Source: Anaerostipes rhamnosivorans (GTDB lineage Bacteria > Bacillota > Clostridia > Lachnospirales > Lachnospiraceae). Taken from it: a DNA stretch of 64,000 nucleotides. Every line of letters starts with the position of its first letter. The stretch's first letter is position 1. The notes under the pieces are model-generated. The model saw nothing but the letters and a program-made list of their open reading frames with translations, was not told where the DNA came from and searched no databases. The stretch covers positions 95,001 through 159,000 of the forward strand of contig NZ_CP040058.1 of the NCBI RefSeq assembly GCF_005280655.1, in the 5' to 3' direction. The translations under genes were made by a program, and so were the position numbers. Below, in pieces: positions 27,842-36,651 of the stretch.

Positions 27842-27880
27842 TATAAACTGTAAAAAAAGTAAATAAATAGTAATAATGCA

Positions 27881-27922
27881 AGAGCGTGAAAAGGGAGATA
27901 CTGGGTTTTCACGCTCTCTTTT
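27881..27922 (+). terminator. orphan terminator-like hairpin
   Basis: AGAGCGTGAAAA pairs with TTTTCACGCTCT around a 13-nt loop and is followed by CTTTTT on the plus strand. No gene ends here. The transcript it would stop starts in the AT-rich stretch around 27,840-27,875 or is read-through from the peptide locus. From 27,842 to 28,047 no other feature was found. Confidence 0.6.
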
Positions 27923-28047
27923 TGTGTAAACACAGTCATTTCTCCGGTATTTCAACTGATATACATCGACAGCGTCATCCTTAACAAGAAAACATTTTCA
28001 GCGCTGCCCTGCTATGATGGATTTATAAAAGAAAAGGAGGAATGGCA

Positions 28048-28479
28048 ATGGTTGGAATTTTGATTGCAACCCATGGAGGATTCGCGGAAGGACTGTTAAA
28101 TGCGGTGGAACTGATCGCTGGAGAACAAAACCAGGTGAAGACCATCGGACTGTATCATGGTGACGGAATAGATGAGCTTGAACAAAAAATCAGGACGGCA
28201 GTAAAAGAGCTGGACGATGGTGACGGAGTACTGGGATTTGTGGATATCTTAGGTGGTAGTCCATCCAATATGGTGATGAAATGTATGGCGGACACAAAGA
28301 ATTTTAAAGCAATCGCAGGCGTCAGCATGGGAATGGTGGTACAGGCTGTGATGATGAGAGATCAATGCGGCTTAGATGAGCTGGCTGACCTATGCGAGGA
28401 AGCAGGAAACCAGCCTGTAGTGCTGCTGCATAAGCAGTATGAAGAGATGCTTGAAGATACAGAGATGGATGAGATCTAG
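28048..28479 (+). CDS. PTS mannose/fructose/sorbose-family EIIA
   Basis: A cytosolic phosphocarrier of 143 residues that accepts phosphate from HPr on His9 (ILIATHGGFAEGL) and passes it to EIIB. The DILGGSPSN motif of EIIA-Man is present. ATG 28048 is chosen because AAAAGGAGG ends 8 nt before it, whereas ATG 28042 is only two bases from that site. It is the first gene of an operon EIIA-EIIB-EIIC-EIID-dehydrogenase, and the RpiR regulator lies upstream. Confidence 0.92.
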   Translation: MVGILIATHGGFAEGLLNAVELIAGEQNQVKTIGLYHGDGIDELEQKIRTAVKELDDGDGVLGFVDILGGSPSNMVMKCMADTKNFKAIAGVSMGMVVQAVMMRDQCGLDELADLCEEAGNQPVVLLHKQYEEMLEDTEMDEI

Positions 28480-28490
28480 GAGGGAAAAAG

Positions 28491-28967
28491 ATGCAGGGAA
28501 TAGTTTTGACAAGGATTGATGACAGACTGATTCATGGACAGGTGATGACTTCATGGCTCAACTTTACAAGTGCCAACAAGATCATGGTCATTGATGACCA
28601 GTCAGCGGCTGATCCATTTATGAAAACTGTTTTAAAAAATGCGGTTCCGGGAAATGTGGGGCTTGGTGTGTTTACAGCCCAAAAAGCTGCCGCAAGGTTG
28701 AAGAAGGGCTTCAAACCTGAGGATAAGGTCATTATCTTAGTAAAATATCCGAGGACCATATTAAGCCTTATGGAGCAGGGAATCGCTTTTGACCATTTGA
28801 ATATCGGCGGTATGGGAGCAGGCAAGGGAAGAGAAAAATTTTATAAAAACATATCCGCTTCCGAAGAAGAAAAAGATATCCTAAAAAAAATCATAGACAG
28901 CGGCTGCCAGACAGAAATCCAGATCATAGCGGAAGATGCAAAAGTAGATGTGGCAAAATTACTATGA
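28491..28967 (+). CDS. PTS mannose/fructose/sorbose-family EIIB
   Basis: A 158-residue phosphotransferase subunit. The active-site His15 sits in RIDDRLIHGQV, the EIIB-Man signature. It transfers phosphate to the sugar during uptake by EIIC/EIID. It starts 11 nt after EIIA with AGGAGGG. A 161-nt gap without ORF separates it from EIIC. Only a weak AGGC/GCCT hairpin was seen there. Confidence 0.92.
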   Translation: MQGIVLTRIDDRLIHGQVMTSWLNFTSANKIMVIDDQSAADPFMKTVLKNAVPGNVGLGVFTAQKAAARLKKGFKPEDKVIILVKYPRTILSLMEQGIAFDHLNIGGMGAGKGREKFYKNISASEEEKDILKKIIDSGCQTEIQIIAEDAKVDVAKLL

Positions 28968-29128
28968 CATGTTCCACATGATTTCCGTTCAGGTAGGCGG
29001 TGCCTTTTTGGTAATAAATTTTTCATATCCAACAAATAAACTGGCGTTATTCAATGAAGGTTATTCAGCAAAATAGAGACAGTGATAAATAACTTCTATA
29101 TATTTTAGAAAAGAAAGGTGGATTTATT

Positions 29129-29947
29129 ATGAGTATTTCAGTTGTTCAGGCAATTCTCATTGGAATTGTATATTATCTGGGAATCAACGGAACCCCTTGG
29201 CTTACCCTTCTGGGAAGTACGATCATTCAGAAGCCTCTGGTTTCCGGTGTCCTGGTAGGTTTTATCCTTGGTGATCCAGTCCAGGGAGCTATCATCGGTG
29301 CGGCGATACAGCTTCCATTCATCGCTTATATCTCAGCTGGGGGAGCGCCGCCTACAGATCCAGGGCTTGCAGGCACTATGGGAACTGCATTAGCTATGGC
29401 AGCCGGCGTTAAACCTACAGCGGCCATTGCTCTGGCAGTTCCGATTGGGCTTTTGGGAACCATCATCTGGGTGGTTCATATGACGGTGGATGTATTTTTT
29501 GTACATATGATTGATAAGGCAGCAGAAGAGGGCAATATGAAAAAGGCCAAATTCCTTCATATTGTACCGCCGCAGATCTTTGCCTTTGTGATCGGATGTA
29601 TTCCGGTAGCCCTGGGCTGTTACTTTGGATCCGACGTGGTGACAAACATTATAAATGCACTGAGCGGAAGGCCTCTCCAGGCACTGGAGGTTATCGGCGG
29701 ACTGCTGCCGGCCATTGGTATTGCCATGAACTTGAGAGCTATCAGTAAGCCGGGGATTCTCCTGTGGTATGTGCTTGGCTTCATCATTGCGGTTTACTTG
29801 AATCTGGATACTATGCCGATCGCGATCATTGCAGGTATCGTAGCTTATATCTACACTGGTGTGGTAGCACTCGCAGAGGAGAAACAGACTGCCATAGCAG
29901 TTGGAGCAGCCGGTTTTGATGACGATTTTGACGATGACTTTGAATAG
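29129..29947 (+). CDS. PTS mannose-family EIIC
   Basis: A membrane permease of 272 residues with many hydrophobic helices (VVQAILIGIVYYLGING at the start, GVLVGFILGDPVQGAIIGAA). It forms the translocation channel with EIID. RBS AAAGGTGG precedes ATG 29129. The C-terminus ends in an unusual acidic tail, FDDDFDDDFE, that could be a cytosolic docking segment. The substrate (hexose, amino sugar or sorbose) is not decidable from sequence. Confidence 0.92.
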   Translation: MSISVVQAILIGIVYYLGINGTPWLTLLGSTIIQKPLVSGVLVGFILGDPVQGAIIGAAIQLPFIAYISAGGAPPTDPGLAGTMGTALAMAAGVKPTAAIALAVPIGLLGTIIWVVHMTVDVFFVHMIDKAAEEGNMKKAKFLHIVPPQIFAFVIGCIPVALGCYFGSDVVTNIINALSGRPLQALEVIGGLLPAIGIAMNLRAISKPGILLWYVLGFIIAVYLNLDTMPIAIIAGIVAYIYTGVVALAEEKQTAIAVGAAGFDDDFDDDFE

Positions 29948-29961
29948 AGGAGGAAACTTAA

Positions 29962-30792
29962 ATGGCAGAGGATAAGAAAATTCACTTAAGTAAAAAAGAT
30001 GTGCTGAAAGCATTTTGGAAATGGACATTTTTTTCACATTCAAATTATAACTATGAACGTCTGCAGGCCAGTGGTGTTCTCCAGTCTATGTCCCATCTTC
30101 CGGAAAAATTATATCCGGGAAACCAGGAGGAGCAACAAAAATTTATGGAGCGCCACATGGCATTTTATAATACAGAGCCCCATTTTGGAGGGATCATCAA
30201 CGGTATGGTCGTGGCAATGGAAGAAGAGCGGGCCAACGGCGCCGATATTACAGACGATGCCATCAACAGTGTAAAAACAGGTCTCATGGGGCCTATGGCA
30301 GGCATAGGGGATACTCTGTGGCAGGGAACTCTTCAGCCCATTCTTCTGGCAGTGGGTATCAGCATTGCCACAGGGGGAAATGTAATGGGAGCAGGGGCGT
30401 TTGCAGCTTTAATGGCAGGTATCATGCTGCCGATTGCTTACTTTATGTACATGAGAGGCTATAAGACAGGGAAGAGTGGAGTTGAGGCGATTCTTGGCGG
30501 AGGTAAAATGAAACAGCTGATCTCAGCCGCATCCATTATGGGCGCTACCGTGCTTGGATCCCTGACAGCGAACTACGTGTCGGCAGAGTCTCATATGAAG
30601 ATCAAGGTAGGGGCCACCAAGCTGGCTCTCCAGGCGGATGTTCTGGATAAACTGCTGAAGGGTATGATCCCACTGGGAATCACGCTGTTTACCTTATATT
30701 TATTAAAGAATAAAAAGATGAAATCCACTTATGTCATGCTGATTCTGGTTATTATCGGCGCAGTCTTCGGATTGACAGGAATTTTAGGATAG
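29962..30792 (+). CDS. PTS mannose-family EIID
   Basis: A 276-residue membrane-associated partner of EIIC. Family motifs are FWKWTFFSHSNYNYERLQASG near the N-terminus and GLMGPMAGIGDTLWQGT in the middle. It starts 15 nt after EIIC with AGGAGG. It completes a four-component mannose-type PTS encoded in the order A, B, C, D. Confidence 0.92.
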   Translation: MAEDKKIHLSKKDVLKAFWKWTFFSHSNYNYERLQASGVLQSMSHLPEKLYPGNQEEQQKFMERHMAFYNTEPHFGGIINGMVVAMEEERANGADITDDAINSVKTGLMGPMAGIGDTLWQGTLQPILLAVGISIATGGNVMGAGAFAALMAGIMLPIAYFMYMRGYKTGKSGVEAILGGGKMKQLISAASIMGATVLGSLTANYVSAESHMKIKVGATKLALQADVLDKLLKGMIPLGITLFTLYLLKNKKMKSTYVMLILVIIGAVFGLTGILG

Positions 30793-30808
30793 GACAGGAG
30801 GAGCTATT

Positions 30809-31855
30809 TTGAACGGCAAAATGAAAACAGCAGTGTTTACAGATATTAAACAAGTTGAAATTAAGGAATGTGAAAAGCCATCTCCATCAGGAAATAAAGT
30901 TCTGATCAAGGTAGATGCCGCGGCCATCTGTACTTGGGAGCAGAGGGTTTACACAGGGGTGAATAAAGTAGTATTTCCTTTTATCGGAGGACATGAGATC
31001 GCAGGCCATATCGAAGCGATGGGAGATGAAGTGAATCAGGATGAGTGGAGTGTCGGTGATCAGGTCGTGGTAGGAGTGACACTTCCGTGCAGAAACTGTT
31101 ATTATTGCAAAACTGGAAATGAGCAGAGCTGTGAGCATTTTGACCACAGCGCTCATCTGCCGGGGCTTCCTTACAGAGGTATGGGAGGATTCAGTGAGTA
31201 TCTTCTGGTCTCCCCAGACTGTATGTTCAAGTACAGCAATGCAGCACCGGAGGAAGCGTGCATCATAGAACCGGTATCCTGTGTGGTACACAGTGTAGAG
31301 ACAGCCCGGGTCAGCCTTGGGGATACAGTGCTGGTCATTGGCTGCGGCATCATGGGACTGCTGCATACGGCCATTTGTACAAAAAGGGGAGCCAAGGTTA
31401 TTGTATCTGATGTAAATGAAGAAAGGCTTGAGATGGCCAAGACACTTGGGGCTAAGGCCGTCATAAATCCGGCGGCGGAAGACTTGAAACAGAAAGTAGA
31501 GGAGCTTACAGGGGGGATCAAGGCTCAGGTGGTCTTTGACACGACACCCATACCGTCAGTGGTAGAGGATACATTTCAGTGTGTCAGCAATGCGGGAAAG
31601 ATTGTCCTTTACAGTTCCATACATCCGGCAGAGCCGGTTCTGTTTGATCCTAACTGGGTTCACGGAAAGTCTGTTCAGATCATGGGAACGGCTAATTCCA
31701 ATGATAGAGACTTTATGAGAGCGGCCCAGATGGTATCCGGGGGAGTGATCGACTTAAAACCTTTTATCAGCGGAGTGTATCCGGCAGAAAATATAAAAGA
31801 TGCATTGGAATCAGCGATAAAAGGGGATAAATTCCGCAATATTATCACATTCTAA
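30809..31855 (+). CDS. zinc-dependent medium-chain dehydrogenase
   Basis: A 348-residue MDR-family alcohol/polyol dehydrogenase. Catalytic zinc ligands are in AAICTWEQ and GGHEIAGH. The structural zinc cluster is CRNCYYCKTGNEQSC, and the Rossmann motif is VIGCGIMGLL. It probably oxidises or reduces the sugar phosphate imported by the PTS encoded upstream. The start is TTG 30809, with GGAGGAG 5-6 nt upstream. The in-frame ATG at 30821 would leave a 17-nt gap. It is the last gene of the operon and is followed by a terminator. Confidence 0.88.
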   Translation: MNGKMKTAVFTDIKQVEIKECEKPSPSGNKVLIKVDAAAICTWEQRVYTGVNKVVFPFIGGHEIAGHIEAMGDEVNQDEWSVGDQVVVGVTLPCRNCYYCKTGNEQSCEHFDHSAHLPGLPYRGMGGFSEYLLVSPDCMFKYSNAAPEEACIIEPVSCVVHSVETARVSLGDTVLVIGCGIMGLLHTAICTKRGAKVIVSDVNEERLEMAKTLGAKAVINPAAEDLKQKVEELTGGIKAQVVFDTTPIPSVVEDTFQCVSNAGKIVLYSSIHPAEPVLFDPNWVHGKSVQIMGTANSNDRDFMRAAQMVSGGVIDLKPFISGVYPAENIKDALESAIKGDKFRNIITF

Positions 31856-31907
31856 TTACATACGGTAACACCTGATTGTTTTTCTCCACAGAAAAACAGA
31901 TGTTAAA

Positions 31908-31945
31908 AGGAGACAGCGATTGCCCTCGCTGTCTCCTGAATTTTT
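31908..31945. terminator. terminator after the mannose-type PTS operon
   Basis: AGGAGACAGCG pairs with CGCTGTCTCCT around an 8-nt loop. GAATTTTT follows on the plus strand and CCTTTT on the minus strand, so it may also serve the convergent DUF805 gene. Confidence 0.82.
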
Positions 31946-31982
31946 ATATAAAAAATGAAAGGAAAATGTTTTAGTACTGATA

Positions 31983-32438
31983 CTAATCGTTATCCGGCAT
32001 ACCATAACGGTTTGTGCCCTGCACCCCTTGTTTAACAAAGAGAATAATAAAATAAATTACAACGATCAGGGCCAGAATTCCGAATACAATGGTTGCAAGC
32101 CCAAATCCGCCGGAGGCAGCTTCCGCACTCATCAGCAAGGATGCGGTTGTCAAGGTTAAGCTGACCATAAGTAAAATGATCGGTATATATGCAAGCAAAA
32201 CCAACCAACCTGAATGGTCTACGTCATGCAGACGGCGTACATTCAATGACAGTCCGGGGATAAAAGTGATCAGTGACCACAGCGAGTTAACAGCGTTTGT
32301 ATCTAACATCCTTGCAAGAAAACCAACAACGATTGATACAATAAACTGTCCCAGGATTGCCCACCAGAAATTAGAACGGGATGTCCTTCCTTTAAAATCG
32401 AAATAGCGTTTCCAATACGCTTTATAAGCGTTTATCAT
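31983..32438 (-). CDS. DUF805 membrane protein
   Basis: A 151-residue integral membrane protein with the DUF805 pattern: YFDFKGRTSRSNFWWA near the N-terminus, then about four hydrophobic helices and VRRLHDVDHSGW between them. The function of the family is unknown. A strong promoter (TTGAAA, 17 nt, TATAAT) precedes it. It appears to be a single-gene unit between two operons. Confidence 0.85.
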   Translation of the reverse strand: MINAYKAYWKRYFDFKGRTSRSNFWWAILGQFIVSIVVGFLARMLDTNAVNSLWSLITFIPGLSLNVRRLHDVDHSGWLVLLAYIPIILLMVSLTLTTASLLMSAEAASGGFGLATIVFGILALIVVIYFIILFVKQGVQGTNRYGMPDND

Positions 32439-32498
32439 AGTTAAATCCTCCTCTTTTTCTTTTGTGTAATAAATGATGAAATTTTCCTTTCCTGAAAT

Positions 32499-32527
32499 AT
32501 TATAGAGATAAACCTTATTAATTTCAA
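32499..32527 (-). promoter_or_regulatory. promoter of the DUF805 gene
   Basis: Minus-strand TTGAAA (complement of 32522-32527), 17-nt spacer, TATAAT (complement of 32499-32504). Confidence 0.75.
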
Positions 32528-32530
32528 GTT

Positions 32531-33532
32531 CTATTGGGACCGGCGGTATTCCAGAGGGCTTACACCATAATAACTTTTAAACTTCTTAGAAAAGTTTCCG
32601 CTGTACCGGTAGCCTGTTCTTTTTGCAATCTCACTGACAGAAAGATCTGTGGCAGAGAGAAGGCCGGCCGCCATTGCCATTCTCAGGCTGCTGGTATATT
32701 CCCCGATGGTCATATGATAATGCTTCGCAAAACCAGCCTTCAGCTTTTGCTGGTTTAGAAACACCTTCTTGCTCAATTCTTCAATGGTAGGAGGATGAAC
32801 TGCCTGCTCCGTCAAAATATCGTGGGCCTTCTGAATGGCCAAGATATCTGAGGCCGTAAGCCTGAAGCTGCGTTTTTTTCCAATTTGTATCAACCCAAAA
32901 TCAAGCTGGTGCTGAAACATATTATCTTTAGGTTTTTTGACTTCCTCTGTCAGAAGTGCGATACATTCCAGGATCTTGCTCTCCAAAAAAAGAGGAGACA
33001 GACGGCCGGAGACAGACAGGCTGTTAAGCTGGTGGATAACGGAAATGACAGTATGGGGCAGATAGCGGTAAGTATGATTTTGTTTAAAGTCACTCAGGGA
33101 AAGGGAATCAGGGAAAGGCACGGAAACAATCTCGTCCAAAAAGGCTTTGTGGACGGTTATCTCTGTCCCGTGAAAATGCTGTCCCTTGTGCCAGGCCTGT
33201 TTTCCTTTCAGATTTTTTTCTGCCACAAAAAAAGAAGAAGGAGTAAAGGATGATACTTGCTGATTTTTCAGCTGAAACTTTGTACTTCCCTTATATACGG
33301 TGCCAAACCTCAAAAGAGATTCCGGATTGTCAAACTGAATCTGAAAATCCTTAGGTATCGTATAATCTGCGATTCCAAGCTCATAATAACCAGGACGGGA
33401 ATAAAATAAAAAATACCCGTTTTCCGGTGCTGATACGTTTTGATATAAAGTACAGTGTCCATGGGAGGACGGCTGAAATGAAAGCTGGTTCAGCACTTCC
33501 TCCCGGAAAGCTTTACTGGAGGTTATGGTCAT
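32531..33532 (-). CDS. AraC-family regulator of the iron-uptake operon
   Basis: A 333-residue regulator with a unique N-terminal sensor half and a C-terminal pair of HTH motifs of AraC type (about 230-333). IEELSKKVFLNQQKLKAGF and ISEIAKRTGYRYSGNFSKKF are the two helices. It is divergent from a siderophore ABC operon, the arrangement of PchR/YbtA-like regulators that respond to ferri-siderophores. RBS AAAGGA. An inverted repeat TTTATTCA/TGAATAAA at 33573-33594 lies upstream and may be an operator. Confidence 0.85.
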   Translation of the reverse strand: MTITSSKAFREEVLNQLSFQPSSHGHCTLYQNVSAPENGYFLFYSRPGYYELGIADYTIPKDFQIQFDNPESLLRFGTVYKGSTKFQLKNQQVSSFTPSSFFVAEKNLKGKQAWHKGQHFHGTEITVHKAFLDEIVSVPFPDSLSLSDFKQNHTYRYLPHTVISVIHQLNSLSVSGRLSPLFLESKILECIALLTEEVKKPKDNMFQHQLDFGLIQIGKKRSFRLTASDILAIQKAHDILTEQAVHPPTIEELSKKVFLNQQKLKAGFAKHYHMTIGEYTSSLRMAMAAGLLSATDLSVSEIAKRTGYRYSGNFSKKFKSYYGVSPLEYRRSQ

Positions 33533-33605
33533 TTCATAGATTCCTTTCCGAGTTATTTTATTGGGTGTCAGATTTATTCAAATGGATGAATAAAATAAAA
33601 ATCAA

Positions 33606-33663
33606 TTGAAAAGCGAGTACGGGTTAGGTACAATACGTTGCGAGGTCGTTAGGTAGGACTAAC
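33606..33663 (+). promoter_or_regulatory. promoter and DtxR-like operator of the iron ABC operon
   Basis: TTGAAA (33606), 17 nt and TACAAT (33629) form the promoter. GTTAGGTA occurs at 33623-33630, overlapping the -10 box, and again at 33648-33655. There it is part of GTTAGGTAGGACTAAC, an inverted repeat resembling DtxR/IdeR boxes (TTAGG...CTAA). Metal-dependent repression is inferred. Confidence 0.55.
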
Positions 33664-33699
33664 CAAAGATAGTATACAGGAAGAAAGGGTAAAAGTACA

Positions 33700-34662
33700 A
33701 TGAGAACGCAAAAATCAAGGTTAATTACAGTCATTTTAGTTATGGCAGCCCTGGCAGCATTGCTGGCGGGATGCTCAGGTGAAAAAGATCAGACAGATAA
33801 AAAAGAGGAATCAAAAACCATCACTGTGACAGATGCCAAAGGAAAGGTTGAAATACCTGCAGATCCAAAGAGAATCGTTGATATCAGCGGAAACAGTGAT
33901 ATACTCTCAATTCTCGGTTATTCTGTAGTCGGAACCGCCAACTCAGATGCGTATGACTATACAAAGTTCCCATCCTATTTAGAAAAGAAGCTTTCCGGTG
34001 CTGAGATCCTGGGCTACAGTATGCAGGACAAAATGGACGTTGAGAAGATTCTTGCTTTAAAGCCTGACCTGATTATTATTTCCTCAGTTCAGGAAAAAAT
34101 GTATCAGCAGCTTTCCAAAGCGGCTCCTACAGTTATGCTGAAGCTGGCTCAGACAGACTGGAAAGAAGATGTGCTCAAGGTAGCCGATATCATGCAGAAA
34201 AAAGAGAAAGCCGAAGCATGGCTTGCAGACTATAAGAAAAAAGCCCGGGAAAAGGGACAAGAAATCAAAAAATCCTACGGAAAGAATAAAAGCTACCTTT
34301 CCATCCTTGCCAGTGGAGGCCAAATCTTTGTGTATGACAAGGCCGGGATCGGAAGTATCTTATATGAAGATATGGGATTAAAAAGACCGAAGGGACTGCC
34401 GGAGCAGAAGGATATCAGTCTTCCGGTAGTATCCTATGAAGGGCTGGCGTCCATTGAGGCAGATTATATTCTTGCCATAGGAACCAAAGATGATATGGCC
34501 GCGTTAAAGAAAAACTCTGTGTGGAAAGAACTTCCTGCCGTGAAGAAGGGACATGTGGCAGAGCTTCCCGCAAGCCCTTACTTTAACCAGGGATACAGTT
34601 CCATTGGGCGTCTCTCATTTTTGGATGAAGTGAACGGTTTAATGGAGAAGATGAATGAGTAA
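33700..34662 (+). CDS. iron-siderophore ABC transporter binding lipoprotein
   Basis: A 320-residue substrate-binding protein. The lipoprotein signal ends LLAGC (Cys about 25). The body is the PBP class III (FepB/FhuD/BtuF) fold with motifs KRIVDISGNSDILSILGY and KPDLIIISS. It captures a ferric siderophore or haem-like ligand and hands it to the two FecCD permeases. RBS AGAAAGGG. It overlaps the next gene by 8 nt and leads the five-gene operon. Confidence 0.9.
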   Translation: MRTQKSRLITVILVMAALAALLAGCSGEKDQTDKKEESKTITVTDAKGKVEIPADPKRIVDISGNSDILSILGYSVVGTANSDAYDYTKFPSYLEKKLSGAEILGYSMQDKMDVEKILALKPDLIIISSVQEKMYQQLSKAAPTVMLKLAQTDWKEDVLKVADIMQKKEKAEAWLADYKKKAREKGQEIKKSYGKNKSYLSILASGGQIFVYDKAGIGSILYEDMGLKRPKGLPEQKDISLPVVSYEGLASIEADYILAIGTKDDMAALKKNSVWKELPAVKKGHVAELPASPYFNQGYSSIGRLSFLDEVNGLMEKMNE

Positions 34663-35638
34663 AAGGGTTTCTGTGTTTACCGCAGTTTCCGTTATCCTTT
34701 TGATAACTGTAGTGCTGCTGGCTGTTTCCTTTGGAGCAGAGAGGCTGCCGTTTGAAACGGTGGCCTCGGCGCTCTTTAAAGGTGGGGATTCACTGGATAT
34801 AAAATTGATCAGGGAAGTCAGGCTGCCTAGGGCCATCGCCGCTGTATTGACAGGAGGGATGCTTGCCAGTGCGGGCGCTGTGATGCAGGGAGTGACCAGG
34901 AATCCTCTGGCCGAGCCGTCCATCATGGGAATGACGCAGGGGGCGTCCCTGGCTGTGGCAGCTGCAAGTGTAATACCGGCAGTATCCGGTCTTTTTGGTT
35001 TGACAGCATCGGCCCTTATTGGTGCTTTTCTCGGCGGGATTCTTGTGCTTGGATTTTGCCTGCGAACGACAAATTTAAGTGTCTCAAGGCTTCTGCTGGC
35101 GGGGACAGCCCTGGGAACTTTTTTTCTATCGTTATCCTCCCTGATTGGGATTCTGGGAAATCGTTCACAGGAGCTTGCGTTTTGGGTAGCGGGAGGATTT
35201 AAGTCCATCACATGGGGTCATGTGTGGCTTTTACTATTTGCAGGAGGGATTTCTTTGATTCTGTTTTTCTTTCTGGCAGGCAGCATTAACATCCTGAGCC
35301 TTGGAGATGAGGCGGCCACAGGACTGGGTGTCCGTCCTGAAAGGATCAGGCTTTGGTCGATTCTTCTGCTGATTCCGGTTTGTGCCGTCTGTGTGGCCAG
35401 CGCAGGAAATATTGCCTTTGTTGGATTGGTCATTCCCCACATGATAAGAAAGATATTCGACAATGACTACAGAAGAATGATACCGTTGTCTTTCTTAGGC
35501 GGAAGTGTGCTGATGGTATGGGCGGACCTGGCCGCGCGTCTGGCAAACCAGCCATATGAGACTCCGGTAGGGCTGTTTACCTCTATATTAGGTGTGCCAG
35601 TATTTCTGTGGCTGATTAGAAAGGAGCAAAGCAGATGA
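34655..35638 (+). CDS. FecCD-family iron ABC permease 1
   Basis: A 327-residue permease with about ten transmembrane helices. The FecCD signature includes RLPRAIAAVLTGGMLASAGA, GVTRNPLAEPSIMGMTQGAS and NIAFVGLVIPHMIRK (the ATPase-coupling region). It forms a heterodimer with the product of the next gene. Its start overlaps the binding-protein gene and its end overlaps permease 2 by 4 nt, so the genes are translationally coupled. Confidence 0.92.
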   Translation: MSKRVSVFTAVSVILLITVVLLAVSFGAERLPFETVASALFKGGDSLDIKLIREVRLPRAIAAVLTGGMLASAGAVMQGVTRNPLAEPSIMGMTQGASLAVAAASVIPAVSGLFGLTASALIGAFLGGILVLGFCLRTTNLSVSRLLLAGTALGTFFLSLSSLIGILGNRSQELAFWVAGGFKSITWGHVWLLLFAGGISLILFFFLAGSINILSLGDEAATGLGVRPERIRLWSILLLIPVCAVCVASAGNIAFVGLVIPHMIRKIFDNDYRRMIPLSFLGGSVLMVWADLAARLANQPYETPVGLFTSILGVPVFLWLIRKEQSR

Positions 35639-36642
35639 AAAAAAGGCAGCGTACAGCAGTGGCCCTGGTGGTGTTCTTGTTTCTGGCCGTGTTTGTGGGA
35701 GACTTAATGTATGGAAGCTACTCCATGACGGCAAAAGATGTTGTAATGACGCTTTTCGGCAAAGGGGACGGCATGCAGAATATCGCTGTACTTGATCTGC
35801 GGCTCCCAAGAGCAGTGACAGCGGTTCTAACCGGAGCTGCATTATCTGTCTCAGGCTGTATTTTGCAGAGTGTCACCAAAAATGATCTTGCAGAGCCCGG
35901 GATCATCGGTATCAATGCAGGCGCGGCACTTGCGGTTGTGCTTTTGATTTCTGTACAGAGCACCAGCTATTATACGGCACTGGGCTTTGGCACTGTTCTG
36001 CTCATGCCCGTAGCAGCAGCGGCTGGTGCTTTTATAAGCTTTCTGTGTATTTATCTTCTGGCCAGGGATAATGGGAGTGTGAGGCCTGTAAAAATGATCT
36101 TGGCAGGTATTGGTGTCAACACAGGGATCAATGCCCTGATCACTCTTTATCAGCTGAACATGTCAAAAGGAGACTATAATCAGGCTCTGGCATGGATTGG
36201 TGGCAGCCTGTGGGGCAGCAGCTGGATGTATGTTGCCATGACTGCGCCCATTATTATTGTGCTGATCCTCATTGTCTTTTACAAAAACAGAACGCTGGAT
36301 GTGATGGATCTGGGTGATGAGCTGGCTATGGGATTAGGGGTTCAAGTGGAGAGAGAAAGAAAGATTTTCCTTGTTCTCGCAGTCTGTCTGGCTGCCTGTG
36401 CCACTTCTGTGGCCGGGAATATTGCATTTGCCGGACTGATCGGACCGCATTTAGCAAAACGTCTCGTGGGGCCTGTGCACAAAAGACAGATTCCTGCGGC
36501 AGCATGTTTAAGCAGTATTTTAGTTTTGGGAGCGGATACACTTGCGAGGAATCTGTTTTCACCGCTGGAAATACCAGCGGGTATCATGATCTCCCTGATC
36601 GGAGTGCCATATTTTGTTTATCTCCTGATGAAAGAAAGGTAA
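35635..36642 (+). CDS. FecCD-family iron ABC permease 2
   Basis: A 335-residue second permease with the same family motifs (LRLPRAVTAVLTGAALSVSG, DLAEPGIIGINAGAALA, NIAFAGLIGPHLAKRLVG). The ATGA overlap with the first permease indicates coupling. Together the two make the membrane channel of a ferri-siderophore importer. Confidence 0.92.
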   Translation: MKKRQRTAVALVVFLFLAVFVGDLMYGSYSMTAKDVVMTLFGKGDGMQNIAVLDLRLPRAVTAVLTGAALSVSGCILQSVTKNDLAEPGIIGINAGAALAVVLLISVQSTSYYTALGFGTVLLMPVAAAAGAFISFLCIYLLARDNGSVRPVKMILAGIGVNTGINALITLYQLNMSKGDYNQALAWIGGSLWGSSWMYVAMTAPIIIVLILIVFYKNRTLDVMDLGDELAMGLGVQVERERKIFLVLAVCLAACATSVAGNIAFAGLIGPHLAKRLVGPVHKRQIPAAACLSSILVLGADTLARNLFSPLEIPAGIMISLIGVPYFVYLLMKER

Positions 36643-36651
36643 GGGTGTAAA

